A stretch of DNA of 64,000 nucleotides from Mesorhizobium sp. B2-8-5. Its GTDB lineage: Bacteria > Pseudomonadota > Alphaproteobacteria > Rhizobiales > Rhizobiaceae. Location: NCBI RefSeq assembly GCF_006440675.2, contig NZ_CP083951.1:6171501-6235500 (forward strand), read 5' to 3'. Within the stretch, counting starts at the first letter, position 1. Each line of letters starts with the position of its first letter. Positions 8,972 through 18,912 of this stretch are shown piece after piece. Made by a program: the position numbers and the translations under genes. The notes beneath the pieces are model-generated. The model had not been told where the DNA came from and did no database searches. It worked only from the letters and a program-made list of their open reading frames with translations.

Positions 8972-9030
8972 TGGCCGGTCACAGTTGGTCCGGTTTCAAG
9001 AAAATCCTATTTCTTGAACCAAGCCGGCCA
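8972..9030. terminator. Nested inverted repeat between the small ORF and murA
   Basis: Outer arms TGGCCGG (8972-8978) and CCGGCCA (9024-9030) enclose an inner perfect 9-bp stem, TTCAAGAAA (8995-9003) with TTTCTTGAA (9010-9018), and a 6-nt loop. There is no T-run after the outer arm. It may end the upstream transcript or act in the murA leader. Confidence 0.4.
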
Positions 9031-9095
9031 ATGGTCTAAGCCGGGCGCATCAACCGATTGAAACCGGCCTGTTCTGGCCGAGGGGACGTTTTCTC

Positions 9096-10388
<1,293 letters not shown>

Positions 10389-10480
10389 CGCTTACCCGCA
10401 TCTGCCTCGGGCGAGTTGCACCGGCGGGAAAGACCGCATAACAGAGGGCTGAATTATCAACCTTCAGGTGCGCATTCGGC

Positions 10481-10915
10481 ATGGCAGCTCTCAAGCTCAT
10501 CGCGCTCGACGAACAGGATCTGAGCATCGTCTCGGCGCATGTCCAGGACGCCGTGATAAAGGTCTCCGATCTTGAATATCTGCCGGCGGCCAAGCGCTTC
10601 GTGCTGACCATGAACCGCTTCGTCTGGGAAGCGAAATCCGGCCTGTTCCGCCAGCACAATGAACGGCGCCAGAGCGTTCTGCATTTCGATCGCGTACTCG
10701 GCGCCAAGACCAGCGGCATTGCGCGCGACAAGCCGGCCGGGGTGCTGTCGCTGCTGGCGATCAGCTTCATCGCCATCAGCAAGCCGGCCGGCATCGTCGA
10801 ACTGGTGTTTTCGGGCGGCGGCACCATCATGCTCGACGTCGAATGCGTCGAGGCACGGCTTGCCGATGTCGGCGGCTCCTGGGAAGCCACCGCGCGACCC
10901 GTGCACAGAGGCTAA
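10481..10915 (+). CDS. DUF2948 family protein
   Basis: A 144-residue soluble protein (MAALKLIALDEQDLSIVSAHVQDAVIKVSDLEYL...). The pattern and its place between murA and hisD match the DUF2948 family of alphaproteobacteria. Function is unknown. It lies 6 bases before hisD, so the two are probably co-transcribed. No catalytic motif or membrane segment is seen. Confidence 0.88.
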   Translation: MAALKLIALDEQDLSIVSAHVQDAVIKVSDLEYLPAAKRFVLTMNRFVWEAKSGLFRQHNERRQSVLHFDRVLGAKTSGIARDKPAGVLSLLAISFIAISKPAGIVELVFSGGGTIMLDVECVEARLADVGGSWEATARPVHRG

Positions 10916-10921
10916 AGCGCA

Positions 10922-12214
10922 ATGGCGATTACGCTCCGACACCAGGACGCCGATTTCGAGCAACGCTTTTCGGCCTTCCTCACCACCAAGCGCGAGGTGT
11001 CCGCCGACGTTGAGGCCGTGGTGCGCGGCATCATCGAGCGCGTGCGCGCCGAAGGCGACAAGGCGTTGATCGACTACACGCTGAAGTTCGACAAAGCCGA
11101 TCTCAACGCGCTCGGCATCGCCGTCTCGAAGGACGACATCGCCAAGGCCTATGAGGCGGCCGATCCGGCAACCGTCGAGGCGCTCAAATTCGCGCGTGAG
11201 CGTATCCGTTCGCATCACGAGCGGCAGAAGCCCAAGGACGACCGCTATACGGATGCCGCCGGCGTCGAGCTCGGCTCGCGCTGGACGGCTATCGAAGCTG
11301 TCGGCCTTTACGTGCCGGGCGGCACGGCGAGCTATCCGAGCTCGGTGCTGATGAACGCGGTGCCGGCCAAGGTCGCCGGCGTCGAGCGCATCGTCATCGC
11401 CGTGCCGGCCTCGGGCGGCGTCATCAATCCGCTGGTGCTGGTGGCCGCCGACCTTGCCGGCGTTTCCGAGATCTACCGCGTCGGCGGCGCGCAGGCCGTT
11501 GCGGCCCTTGCCTACGGCACCGAAACGATCAGGCCGGTGGCCAAGATCGTCGGTCCGGGCAATGCCTATGTCGCGGCAGCCAAGCGCCAGGTGTTCGGCA
11601 CCGTCGGCATCGACATGATCGCCGGGCCGTCGGAAGTGCTGGTGGTGGCCGACACCGACAACGATCCGGACTGGATCGCGGCCGACCTTCTGGCGCAGGC
11701 CGAGCACGACATATCGGCGCAGTCGATCCTGATCACCGACAACGCCGAATTCGGCAAGGCGGTGGAGCAGGCGGTCGAGCGCCAGCTCAAAGTGCTGCCG
11801 CGCGCCGAGACAGCGGCCGCGAGCTGGCGCGACTTCGGAGCGGTGATCCTGGTGCCGACGCTGGAGGCCTCGCTGCCGCTGGTCGACAGGATCGCGGCCG
11901 AGCATGTCGAGCTCGCTTTCGACCATGCCGAGGGCTTCTTTTCCAGGATGCGCAACGCGGGCGCCGTGTTCATCGGCCGCCATACGCCGGAGGTCATCGG
12001 CGACTATGTCGGCGGCTCCAATCACGTTTTGCCGACGGCACGCTCGGCGCGTTTCTCGTCAGGTCTGTCCGTGCTCGATTTCGTCAAGCGCACCTCGATC
12101 CTGAAACTCGGGCCCGATCAGCTCAAGGCGCTGGCGCCCGCCGCGATCGCGCTTGCCAAGGCGGAAGGCCTCGATGCCCATGCCCGCTCCGTCGCGATCA
12201 GGTTGAACATGTAG
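10922..12214 (+). CDS. hisD: Histidinol dehydrogenase HisD
   Basis: A 430-residue enzyme that oxidises L-histidinol to L-histidine in two NAD-dependent steps, the end of histidine biosynthesis. The family signature is clear: VGLYVPGG near the nucleotide site, the [30 protein letters not shown] block, zinc-ligand regions LLAQAEHD and AAEHVELAF, and the C-terminal [10 protein letters not shown] and H-A-R-S segment. The length is standard. It sits between the DUF2948 gene and the UPF0262 gene, which starts 2 bases after its stop. Confidence 0.98.
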   Translation: MAITLRHQDADFEQRFSAFLTTKREVSADVEAVVRGIIERVRAEGDKALIDYTLKFDKADLNALGIAVSKDDIAKAYEAADPATVEALKFARERIRSHHERQKPKDDRYTDAAGVELGSRWTAIEAVGLYVPGGTASYPSSVLMNAVPAKVAGVERIVIAVPASGGVINPLVLVAADLAGVSEIYRVGGAQAVAALAYGTETIRPVAKIVGPGNAYVAAAKRQVFGTVGIDMIAGPSEVLVVADTDNDPDWIAADLLAQAEHDISAQSILITDNAEFGKAVEQAVERQLKVLPRAETAAASWRDFGAVILVPTLEASLPLVDRIAAEHVELAFDHAEGFFSRMRNAGAVFIGRHTPEVIGDYVGGSNHVLPTARSARFSSGLSVLDFVKRTSILKLGPDQLKALAPAAIALAKAEGLDAHARSVAIRLNM

Positions 12215-12216
12215 CG

Positions 12217-12702
12217 ATGTCCGGCCACGACCAAATCCGCGACAGGCTGATCGACGTCGAGCTCGACGAATCGATCGGACGTTCGACGCCCGACGTCGAG
12301 CACGAGCGGGCCGTGGCGATCTTCGACCTCATCGAGGAGAACAGGTTTCGGCCGATCAATGATGACGGCGCCGGTCCATACAGGCTGAAGCTTTCGCTGG
12401 CCGAGTCACGTCTGGTCTTCGCCGTCAGCCGTGAAAACGGCGCCGAGGTGGTCACCCACATCCTGTCGCTGACGCCGCTGAGGCGCATCGTCAAGGACTA
12501 CTACCTGATCTGCGAAAGCTATTACGAGGCCATCCGCTCCTCGACGCCGAGCCATATCGAGGCGATCGACATGGGCCGGCGTGGCCTGCACAATGAGGGC
12601 TCGCAGACGCTGATGGACCGGCTCGCCGGCAAGATCGAGATCGACTTCGACACGGCGCGCCGGCTGTTCACGCTGGTCTGCGTGCTGCACTGGCGAGGCT
12701 AG
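12217..12702 (+). CDS. UPF0262 family protein
   Basis: A 161-residue soluble protein matching the UPF0262 family of alphaproteobacteria ([34 protein letters not shown]; later [27 protein letters not shown]). It follows hisD by 2 bases and is normally found in the same operon. Function is unknown. The family call rests on memory of the motif and on gene order. Confidence 0.9.
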   Translation: MSGHDQIRDRLIDVELDESIGRSTPDVEHERAVAIFDLIEENRFRPINDDGAGPYRLKLSLAESRLVFAVSRENGAEVVTHILSLTPLRRIVKDYYLICESYYEAIRSSTPSHIEAIDMGRRGLHNEGSQTLMDRLAGKIEIDFDTARRLFTLVCVLHWRG

Positions 12703-12740
12703 ATCAGGATGACGTTTCGTTGAAACACCGTCCTGATCTA
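12700..12740. repeat. Palindrome overlapping the UPF0262 stop codon
   Basis: Perfect 10-bp arms TAGATCAGGA (12700-12709) and TCCTGATCTA (12731-12740) enclose a second small hairpin (GTTTC-GTT-GAAAC). The first arm contains the TAG stop of the UPF0262 gene. It could act as a terminator or transcript-stabilising hairpin, and it is the first module of a repeat cluster that continues to 12992. Confidence 0.7.
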
Positions 12741-12751
12741 ACTCTTTGTTG

Positions 12752-12992
12752 GAGCATGATCTTTTCCGAAAACCGGTTCCCACTTTTCGGGATCATGCTC
12801 TTTTGTTGGAGCATGATCTTTTCCGAAAACCGGTTCCCACTTTTCGGGATCATGCTCTTTTGTTGGAGCATGATCTTCTCCAAAAACCGGTTCCCACTTT
12901 TTGCGTGCGCTGACCTCCGGTTCGGGATCATGCTCTCTGGTTGGAGCATGATCTTTTCCAAAAACCGGTTCCCACTTTTTGGGACCACGCTC
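12752..12992. repeat. Four tandem copies of a ~49-bp palindromic module (RIME-like)
   Basis: Copies lie at 12752-12800, 12809-12857, 12866-12935 and 12944-12992, with starts 57, 57 and 78 bases apart. Each begins GAGCATGATC and ends in the inverse GATCATGCTC, with a conserved core around AAAACCGGTTCCCAC. The third copy carries an extra ~21 bases and the fourth has a decayed right arm (GACCACGCTC). They resemble the intergenic mosaic elements of rhizobia. The cluster ends 2 bases before the start of the next gene. Confidence 0.85.
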
Positions 12993-12994
12993 TA

Positions 12995-13444
12995 GTGGCC
13001 GCCCTGCCGCATTCGATCCTGTTCCTGTGCGGCATGAACGCCGTGCGCTCGCCGATCGCGGAGCAGTTGACGCGCCGCATGCTTCCCGCCACCACCTTCG
13101 TCGCTTCCGCCGGCGTGCGCGCCGGCGAGCGCGATCCATTCGTCGATGCGGTGCTCGCCGAAGAAGGCCTCTCGCTCGGCGAGCGCCAGCCCAGGACGCT
13201 GGAGGAGCTGGAAGACGACTATTTCGACCTGATCGTCACGCTGGCGCCGGAAGCGCATCATGCGGCCCTCGAGCTCACCCGATCGCTCGCCGTCGAGGTC
13301 GAGTACTGGCCGATGCCCGACCCGACCGACACCGGCGGCACGCGCGAGCACATCATGGCCGCCTATCGCGACGTGCGCGAGCGACTGAAAACCCGCATAA
13401 GTCGACGTTTTGCGGCACCGGGGGCTGAAAGCGCCCCGGATTAA
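12995..13444 (+). CDS. Low-molecular-weight phosphatase/arsenate reductase-like protein
   Basis: About 149 residues from the GTG at 12995. The phosphate-binding loop L-C12-G-M-N-A-V-R18-S fits C-x5-R of LMW protein tyrosine phosphatases and ArsC-like enzymes, and the general-acid region P-D-P-T-D lies at ~107-111. Rhizobial homologues occupy this same place between the UPF0262 gene and infA. The frame can be extended upstream to 12941, but that part lies in the palindromic repeats and is rejected. It may dephosphorylate a protein or reduce arsenate; the gene order favours a housekeeping phosphatase. Confidence 0.85.
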   Translation: MAALPHSILFLCGMNAVRSPIAEQLTRRMLPATTFVASAGVRAGERDPFVDAVLAEEGLSLGERQPRTLEELEDDYFDLIVTLAPEAHHAALELTRSLAVEVEYWPMPDPTDTGGTREHIMAAYRDVRERLKTRISRRFAAPGAESAPD

Positions 13445-13495
13445 GCTTGTTCACAAGCGGATGATTATCATATAGGTTCCGCGCAAATTCCGGTT

Positions 13496-13603
13496 GGAGT
13501 CGGGTGATTTCAGGTCTGTTCGACCTGAAATCACCCGACTCCAGATCAAGAGTAGAGCATGATGTCGTCCGAAAACCGCTTCACACTTTTCGGCATCGTG
13601 CTC
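13496..13603. repeat. Composite palindromic element upstream of infA
   Basis: Two modules in tandem. The first is a hairpin with perfect 21-bp arms (13496-13516 and 13522-13542) around the loop TGTTC. The second, 13555-13603, is a GAGCATGATG...CATCGTGCTC palindrome. The same pair in the same order occurs at 13876-13983. It lies 37 bases before the infA start, so it is transcribed if infA is expressed from the upstream operon. Confidence 0.88.
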
Positions 13604-13639
13604 TAGGCGCCGGAACGCCCATCCAAGCAAAGGTATCGA

Positions 13640-13858
13640 ATGCCGAAGGAAGAAGTCCTCGAGTTTCCAGGTGTGGTCACCGAACTGCTGCCCAATGCGA
13701 TGTTCCGCGTGAAGCTCGAAAACGAACACGAAATCATCGCCCACACGGCCGGCCGCATGCGCAAGAACCGCATCCGCGTGCTGACCGGCGACAAGGTCCT
13801 GGTCGAGATGACGCCTTACGACCTGACCAAGGGCCGCATCACCTACCGTTTCAAGTAA
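13640..13858 (+). CDS. infA: Translation initiation factor IF-1
   Basis: A 72-residue protein of canonical IF-1 length with the S1/OB-fold signature: [46 protein letters not shown], then [19 protein letters not shown]-1 binds the ribosomal A site and helps select the initiator tRNA. The start MPKEEVLEF matches alphaproteobacterial IF-1. Palindromic repeat elements lie on both sides, separating it from the phosphatase gene and from maf. Confidence 0.98.
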
Positions 13859-13875
13859 CAGTCCGCGCGAAGCTA

Positions 13876-13983
13876 GAGCCGGATGATTTCAGGTCTGTTC
13901 GACCTGAAATCATCCGGCTCCAAATCAAAGAGTGGAGCATGATGTCGCCCGAAAACCGCTTCACACTTTTCGGCATCATGCTC
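13876..13983. repeat. Composite palindromic element between infA and maf
   Basis: The first module has perfect 20-bp arms (13876-13895 and 13901-13920) around TGTTC. The second module spans 13935-13983 (GAGCATGATG...CATCATGCTC). The layout copies the element at 13496-13603. The second module ends 2 bases before the maf ATG, so it occupies the maf ribosome-binding region. Confidence 0.88.
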
Positions 13984-13985
13984 AC

Positions 13986-14612
13986 ATGAGCATCCTGCAG
14001 AAGCTCGTGCTTGCCTCGGGTTCGCCGCGCCGCATCGAATTGCTGCAGCAGGCCGGCATCGAGCCGGACCGGGTGCTGCCCGCCGATGTCGACGAGACGC
14101 CGCTGCGCGCCGAGCATCCGCGCTCGCTGGCCAAGCGCCTTTGCAAGGACAAGGCCGAGAAGGCGCTGGCCTCGCTGAAGAGCGAGGAGGACTATGCACC
14201 CGCCTTCATCCTCGCCGCCGACACGGTGGTGGCGGTCGGGCGGCGCATCCTGCCCAAGGCCGAGACGATCGACGACGCCATCAACTGCCTCGGCCTGCTT
14301 TCCGGCCGCTCGCACCGGGTCTATTCCGGCATCTGCCTGATCACGCCCGGCGGCAAGCTGCGCCAGCGGCTGGTGGAGACAAGGGTGCGCTTCAAGCGGC
14401 TGCCGCGCGAGGAGGTCGACGCCTATGTCGCCTCGGGCGAATGGCGCGGCAAGGCCGGCGGCTATGCCGTGCAGGGCCTGGCCGGCTCGTTCGTCGTCAA
14501 GCTGGTCGGCTCCTACACCAATGTGGTCGGCCTGCCGCTCTACGAGAGCGTGGCGCTGCTTGCGGGCGAAGGCTTCAAGGCGCACCAGAACTGGCATGCT
14601 TCGCGCTCATGA
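13986..14612 (+). CDS. maf: Maf-like nucleoside triphosphate pyrophosphatase
   Basis: About 208 residues from the ATG at 13986; an 18-codon upstream extension is repeat sequence and is rejected. Family motifs are clear: [10 protein letters not shown] at the start, the AADTVVAVG active-site segment, [10 protein letters not shown], and [13 protein letters not shown] with the basic residue typical of Maf. These enzymes hydrolyse dTTP/UTP or modified nucleotides to monophosphates and are linked to cell division control. The palindrome directly upstream leaves no normal ribosome site, so translation may depend on the hairpin. The stop overlaps yacG by 4 bases. Confidence 0.94.
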   Translation: MSILQKLVLASGSPRRIELLQQAGIEPDRVLPADVDETPLRAEHPRSLAKRLCKDKAEKALASLKSEEDYAPAFILAADTVVAVGRRILPKAETIDDAINCLGLLSGRSHRVYSGICLITPGGKLRQRLVETRVRFKRLPREEVDAYVASGEWRGKAGGYAVQGLAGSFVVKLVGSYTNVVGLPLYESVALLAGEGFKAHQNWHASRS

Positions 14613-14830
14613 GTCTGGACGACAAGGTCACGCCGCTGAGGCCGAAGCGGCCCTGCCCCGAATGCGGCAAACCCTCGGCGCGCGAGCACTACCCGTTCTG
14701 CTCGGCGCGCTGCAAGGACATCGACCTCAATCGCTGGCTGAAGGGCGCCTATGTCATCCCCGTCCGCGACGGCGAAGAGGAAGAAGAGGACAGCCCGAAG
14801 CCGGGCCCGACGCCCAAGGACGAGCCGTGA
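14609..14830 (+). CDS. yacG: DNA gyrase inhibitor YacG (small zinc-binding protein)
   Basis: A 73-residue protein started at the ATG at 14609, which overlaps the maf stop. Zinc ligands are Cys16, Cys19, Cys31 and Cys35 (CPECG, then FCSARC), followed by the family motif KDIDLNRWL. YacG binds GyrB and inhibits gyrase in Escherichia coli. The C-terminus is acidic and Pro-rich, common in alphaproteobacterial members. The frame extends far upstream through maf, but that part is a shadow. Confidence 0.94.
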   Translation: MSLDDKVTPLRPKRPCPECGKPSAREHYPFCSARCKDIDLNRWLKGAYVIPVRDGEEEEEDSPKPGPTPKDEP

Positions 14831-14994
14831 GCGCAGCCGGCGACGGGCTGTTTCCCGGCGTTTTTTCTTTCCTGACGAAATCAACACCTAGGCGCTGGAC
14901 AGGCAGGATTCCCGTGCTATAACCCACGCGCTTTCAAGGGGTGCCGCCGGCGCCTTCGCGAAACCCGGCAGGCGCATTCCGTTAGCCGGCACAG

Positions 14995-15070
<76 letters not shown>

Positions 15071-15175
15071 TTTCACTTTCCCATCGCTTCTCACGACGTC
15101 TCACCGACCAATACAAATCAATAACTTAGCCTAGTTTGGCGGTTTATGGTGACCCACCGCGTACCGTTGCAACGC

Positions 15176-15232
15176 ATCGGTTTGTGGGTAACGATTTAGG
15201 CGTTACCCACAAACCGATAGGTCCGTTACCCA
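15176..15232. promoter_or_regulatory. Inverted and direct repeats at the integrase start
   Basis: Perfect 18-bp arms, 15176-15193 and 15201-15218, with a 7-nt loop, contain the word TGTGGGTAA and its complement. A third half-site, CGTTACCCA, lies at 15224-15232 and its last base is the A of the integrase ATG. The same word, as TTACCCACA, recurs at 34949-34957 near the right end. It could be an operator or an arm-type integrase binding site. Confidence 0.55.
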
Positions 15233-16419
15233 TGTCTCTCTCCGACTTCGCCTGCAAGAACGCTAAGCCCAAAGACAAGCCGTATCGTCTTGCCGATGGC
15301 GACGGGCTCTATCTCCTCGTCCGGAACAACGGGTCCAAACTCTGGCAACTGCGGTACCGCTACCTGGAGAAGGAAAATATCCTCTCCTTTGGAAAATACC
15401 CGCTGGTGTCACTTCTCGATGCGAGAGGACGGCGCGACGACGCCAAGAGGCTGTTGAGCGCCGGCATCAACCCGTCCACCAAACGCAAAGAGGAGAAGGC
15501 TGCCGCCATCACGGAAGCACGCACCACCTTCGCCTTGGTCGCCGAGGAATATGTCACGCGGATGGAGGAACGGGACGCTGCGGCGGCTACCATCACCAAA
15601 ACCAAATGGCTCCTGGAAGATCTGGCCGGCCCACTCGCCAAGCGCCCCATTAACGAGATCACTCCAGCCGAAATTTTCCTACTCCTCCAGAAGATCGAAA
15701 AGAGTGGTCGAAGAGAGACAGCGCGGCGTTTACGCGGCGTGATAGGCAGCGTCTTCCGCTTGGCCATTGTCACGTTACGGGCAGAGTCTGACCCAACCCT
15801 ACACCTCCGGGGCGCTCTCCAGCCGCCGAAAGTCAACGGTCGTGCCGCTATCACCGATGAAAAGAAGTTCGGCAAGCTCCTGATGACGGTCGACGAATAC
15901 GACGGCTGGCCAACCATCAAAGCCGCCCTCCAGTTTCTTGCCCTCACCTGTGTCCGTCCCGGCGAAGTACGGGGCGCTACGCGCGACGAGTTCGACCGAA
16001 AGAAGGCCGTCTGGCATATTCCGGCCGAGCGCATGAAGATGCGTGCTCCACACGACGTGCCACTGTCCAAACAGGCGCTTTCGGTCTTGGAAGAGGTCTG
16101 GCAGCTCTCAGAGGACGGCGGCCTGCTCTTTCCTTCGATCCGCTCCACAAAACGGCCGCTTTCCGAGAACGCCATGAATGCTGCGCTACGACGTATGGGC
16201 TACGGAAAGGACGAAGTGACCGCACATGGTTTCCGGGTGACCGCCAGCACCATCCTCAACGCCCGCGACTACGATCCAGACGTGATTGAAGCTGTCCTGG
16301 CGCACCAGGACAAGAACGCCATCCGGCGGACCTACAACCGAGCGACCTATTGGGAGCAGCGGGTCACACTAATGCAGGAGTGGGGAGATCTGCTAGACGC
16401 GTTGAAGGCGAAGCATTAG
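15232..16419 (+). CDS. Tyrosine-type site-specific integrase (P4 family)
   Basis: A 395-residue recombinase from the ATG at 15232; the frame extends to 15136 through the repeat region, which is rejected. It has the N-terminal DUF4102-like domain of P4-type integrases (LSDFACKNAKPKDKPYRLADGDGLYLLV), a central SAM-like domain, and the C-terminal catalytic domain with Arg242 (TCVRPGEVRGA), His332-x-x-Arg335 (AHGFR), His358 and the nucleophile Tyr368 (RRTYNRA). It would catalyse integration and excision at tRNA-Phe, located 161 bases upstream. All catalytic residues are present, so it looks functional. Confidence 0.95.
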   Translation: MSLSDFACKNAKPKDKPYRLADGDGLYLLVRNNGSKLWQLRYRYLEKENILSFGKYPLVSLLDARGRRDDAKRLLSAGINPSTKRKEEKAAAITEARTTFALVAEEYVTRMEERDAAAATITKTKWLLEDLAGPLAKRPINEITPAEIFLLLQKIEKSGRRETARRLRGVIGSVFRLAIVTLRAESDPTLHLRGALQPPKVNGRAAITDEKKFGKLLMTVDEYDGWPTIKAALQFLALTCVRPGEVRGATRDEFDRKKAVWHIPAERMKMRAPHDVPLSKQALSVLEEVWQLSEDGGLLFPSIRSTKRPLSENAMNAALRRMGYGKDEVTAHGFRVTASTILNARDYDPDVIEAVLAHQDKNAIRRTYNRATYWEQRVTLMQEWGDLLDALKAKH

Positions 16420-16497
16420 TCTTAAACGCATTCCACGATCGGATCGCTGTTTTCCGTGTGGGCGTTGATCGCTGCCCGATATGGGTAGTTGAGCCGT

Positions 16498-17061
16498 TCA
16501 CCCGTGCGCCTCCAAGGCCGCGACGAGCTTGGTTGCTTCTTCCCGATGCCGCGCCACATCCGCGCGGGTAGCAGCCCGGTTTAACCCGTGGGCCGGTAGA
16601 TCGCCAGCAATCGCCTTCAGGTCGCGCAGAACGGACGCGATGTGCGGCCATGGAAAATCCGTCGGGTCGCCAATGTCCCGGTCGGCGCCAACAATCATTT
16701 CCAGTTTTGCCACGATACCCACGAGAGACTGGGCCGCGACACTGGGAATCGCATCCTGAAATCGGAGTGCCTCGGTCATCGCAAACACCTCGGCCTCGCG
16801 AACCACCGCATATTCCGATCCCTCCTCCGACGCGGCCGCCGAAGTTCCACGCGTTTGCTGATCTCCATCGGTCAATACCGGAATTCCGGGATTGACCATC
16901 ATCCGCGTCTCCAATCGCTGCTGCACCCGACACAGGACCAGCGACACGTGCCGAGCGCGGTGCCAGTCGGTCCACAGGCTCAAAGCGGGATCATTTGTAT
17001 TCTGAGTGGCAGCCGCCCGGGTGATGGGCTCAGAGAACGTGGGTGTGGTCCTTGGCAGCAT
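16498..17061 (-). CDS. Hypothetical protein divergent from an XRE regulator
   Basis: A 187-residue protein I do not recognise. The ATG at 17061 follows a strong AGGAGG site, so it is preferred over the upstream frame start at 17088. The protein is soluble and rich in Ala and Arg, with a region of predicted helix near the C-terminus (DVARHREEATKLVAALEAHG). It is transcribed away from the XRE gene at 17157; the two share a ~95-base control region. It could be a target or partner of that regulator. Confidence 0.65.
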   Translation of the reverse strand: MLPRTTPTFSEPITRAAATQNTNDPALSLWTDWHRARHVSLVLCRVQQRLETRMMVNPGIPVLTDGDQQTRGTSAAASEEGSEYAVVREAEVFAMTEALRFQDAIPSVAAQSLVGIVAKLEMIVGADRDIGDPTDFPWPHIASVLRDLKAIAGDLPAHGLNRAATRADVARHREEATKLVAALEAHG

Positions 17062-17085
17062 CGAACACCTCCTAACCAATTCCGG

Positions 17086-17152
17086 CACATTCGACTGTTC
17101 CGAAAATACATACTATAGTTGATAAACTTAAAGTGTGTAAACGGCGAATGTG
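17086..17152. promoter_or_regulatory. Possible operator between divergent genes
   Basis: CACATTCG (17086-17093) and its inverse CGAATGTG (17145-17152) flank an AT-rich stretch that contains the perfect palindrome ACTATAGT (17112-17119). The position, between a hypothetical gene and an XRE regulator, suits binding by that regulator. Confidence 0.35.
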
Positions 17153-17156
17153 GCGC

Positions 17157-17375
17157 ATGGATATGCGTCAACTGGTCGGAAGGAACTTTGCCCGACTTCG
17201 GAGGGAGAAAGGCCTGACGCAGGAGCAGGTGGAAGCCCGGTCGGGCTACAGCCAGCAATACCTAAGCAGTCTGGAACGTGGTCGACGCAATCCTACTGTC
17301 ATCACCCTTTTCGAGCTCTCCCAGGCGTTGGGTGTAAGCCACATCGAACTAGTAAAACCGGTAGAAGACGGCTAG
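17157..17375 (+). CDS. XRE-family helix-turn-helix regulator
   Basis: About 72 residues from the ATG at 17157 (MDMRQLVGRNFARLRREKGLTQEQVEARSG...). The whole protein is one HTH_3 domain: the recognition pattern LTQEQVEARSGYSQQYLSSLERGRRNPTVITLFELSQALGV is canonical. An in-frame GTG at 17133 would add eight residues. It probably controls its own promoter and the divergent gene at 16498-17061, and perhaps the integrase. Confidence 0.85.
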   Translation: MDMRQLVGRNFARLRREKGLTQEQVEARSGYSQQYLSSLERGRRNPTVITLFELSQALGVSHIELVKPVEDG

Positions 17376-17927
17376 CGCTGTTTAGCGTGTCGGCCATCAA
17401 TCGCCTGCGCGCAGCCGCTCGCGAGCACACGCCCAAGCAGCACCGTGGCGAGCGGCACAGCATGCGTCGCTTTCGGCTCATCTTGGTTGGCGCAATAGAG
17501 ATGTGCGATCCCGAAACCGGCTTGCTTCCTCATTCCGAACAGCGGCTTCGCGCCTTAATTCAGCCTTTGAATCCGGCCGTGTTCCAACTTGAATGCAGAC
17601 CTGACTACCGTAAATCCAAATACTGATGACCGACCACCGCATCACCTACTCGATGGGCCGGCGTGCAACATCAGCGACAATGCCGTAACCAAGCCTCTTT
17701 TCATCACTCAAGACCGAACGACAGTTCGCGAGGTCTATGGGACGGAGATGGCGGCACGGATGTGTTCGATCACGTCGCGCGGCCATACAATACTCGGCGG
17801 GGGCACTTGGTGTAGAGCTATCTCGGCCCTTGGAAAATGTTTGTGGATTACTGCTCTTTACCACGCCGATCAAGTTGACAAAGCTTTATTGTGGCTTCCA
17901 ATATCCTTCGGGCTGGGCAGAACGGGG
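17376..17927. other. 550-base stretch with no convincing gene
   Basis: Open frames here lack ribosome sites or family motifs. A 54-codon frame at 17462-17626 and the N-terminal extension of the downstream lipoprotein frame cover much of it. Neither has coding character that I can support. The AT content is visibly higher than in the core genome. Confidence 0.5.
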
Positions 17928-18893
17928 ATGGCTGTGGGGCGTCTAACTCTATTTTTTCTCTGCGTGGCGGTTGCTGGCTGCCACACTACACCAGTGATCG
18001 AGAACGTTACGGGTTTTACTGCGACGGATATCCAACGTAAGGCCCGCTGCGAGCTCCGCGATGCTATTGAAGACAAAGTCGCGGCTTGGTTTGCATCGCA
18101 CTCCCTCAAGGATGACGCGTACGCTCAAAGCCAGGCGCCGCTCTTGAAAGACGACCTGATATCGCTCGCGAACGTAGACTTTAAGAAACTTCTACCCACT
18201 ACGAGGAGTTACCTTAACTACGTCATGGGCGCGGCTGTTGCTTACGACTTTGACCTCAATATCACTGAGACGAATGATGTCGACTTGTCGATGGACGTGT
18301 TGGGAGCCGTAACAGGCAACAAGATCAAATTGGGCATCGGAGCTGGCGTCGATCGGATGCGCCGCCATGAGCAGGCATTTTATCTAGTAGAGACTTTCGA
18401 CCATCTGACGCGCCAAGTGGATTTTGCTTACTGCGATCCCGAGCAGAAGAGGAAAAAGAATCCCCATTTCTTCAACGAGAGGCCGGATCCGTTGTATCCG
18501 ATTGCAGGGCTAATAGGCCTAAAGAAGCCACTGGACGAGTTTGTCGACCTGTCGCTATTCAGCCCATTCGGGGCAAACGACAAGACCAAACCGCCGACCC
18601 TTGCTTCAACTTTGGAGTTCACTACAAAAGTATACGGGAACTTGACGCCTGGTATTGTCGCTGAGCCAAACCTAACCGACTCGTCGGTTGCGTCCAAGAA
18701 TAGCCGAGAAGATGTGCATAAGATAACGCTCGGTTTCTCAATTGAAAACCCGCCGTCACTTGATGTGGCAGAGAATACCGGGAAATTCGTTGTCTCTCAA
18801 GGAACGAAGGCGGAAAAGGCTGCTGCTGGTGCTGCTAGCAATTTTATTCTGCGAACAGAATTCAACAGACCGACGGTGATAATCGATCGGTGA
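17928..18893 (+). CDS. Lipoprotein of unknown function, island cargo
   Basis: A 321-residue protein from the ATG at 17928. Its N-terminus (MAVGRLTLFFLCVAVAGC) is a clear lipoprotein signal with Cys18 lipidated; a frame start at 17589 would bury this signal and is rejected. The mature protein is soluble and acidic, has a helical first half (DIQRKARCELRDAIEDKVAAWFASHSLKDDAY) and later regions that look beta-rich, ending in LRTEFNRPTVIID. I do not recognise the family. It is followed 19 bases on by a small Lys-rich protein gene and is probably co-transcribed with it. Confidence 0.72.
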   Translation: MAVGRLTLFFLCVAVAGCHTTPVIENVTGFTATDIQRKARCELRDAIEDKVAAWFASHSLKDDAYAQSQAPLLKDDLISLANVDFKKLLPTTRSYLNYVMGAAVAYDFDLNITETNDVDLSMDVLGAVTGNKIKLGIGAGVDRMRRHEQAFYLVETFDHLTRQVDFAYCDPEQKRKKNPHFFNERPDPLYPIAGLIGLKKPLDEFVDLSLFSPFGANDKTKPPTLASTLEFTTKVYGNLTPGIVAEPNLTDSSVASKNSREDVHKITLGFSIENPPSLDVAENTGKFVVSQGTKAEKAAAGAASNFILRTEFNRPTVIIDR

Positions 18894-18912
18894 CGCGGAG
18901 AGGAAATTTATC

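Noticed and set aside
10457..12025. 522-codon frame antisense to hisD, and similar long antisense frames over murA and the FGGY kinase (43843-45351)
   Set aside because: These are high-GC shadows of well-conserved genes; their products are Arg/Asp/Gly-rich with no family pattern.
12752..12992. Possible CRISPR array: similar units at 57-base spacing
   Set aside because: Units are palindromes of ~49 bp with only ~8-base links, no unique spacers of constant length, and no cas genes; they match rhizobial mosaic repeats.
12704..12995. Open frames on both strands across the tandem repeats that encode repeated peptides
   Set aside because: The periodic peptides arise from the 57-base repeat period (a multiple of three) and have no ribosome site.
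17462..17626. 54-codon frame (MRRFRLILVGAIEMCD...)
   Set aside because: No ribosome site, no neighbour coupling and no motif; too short to support.
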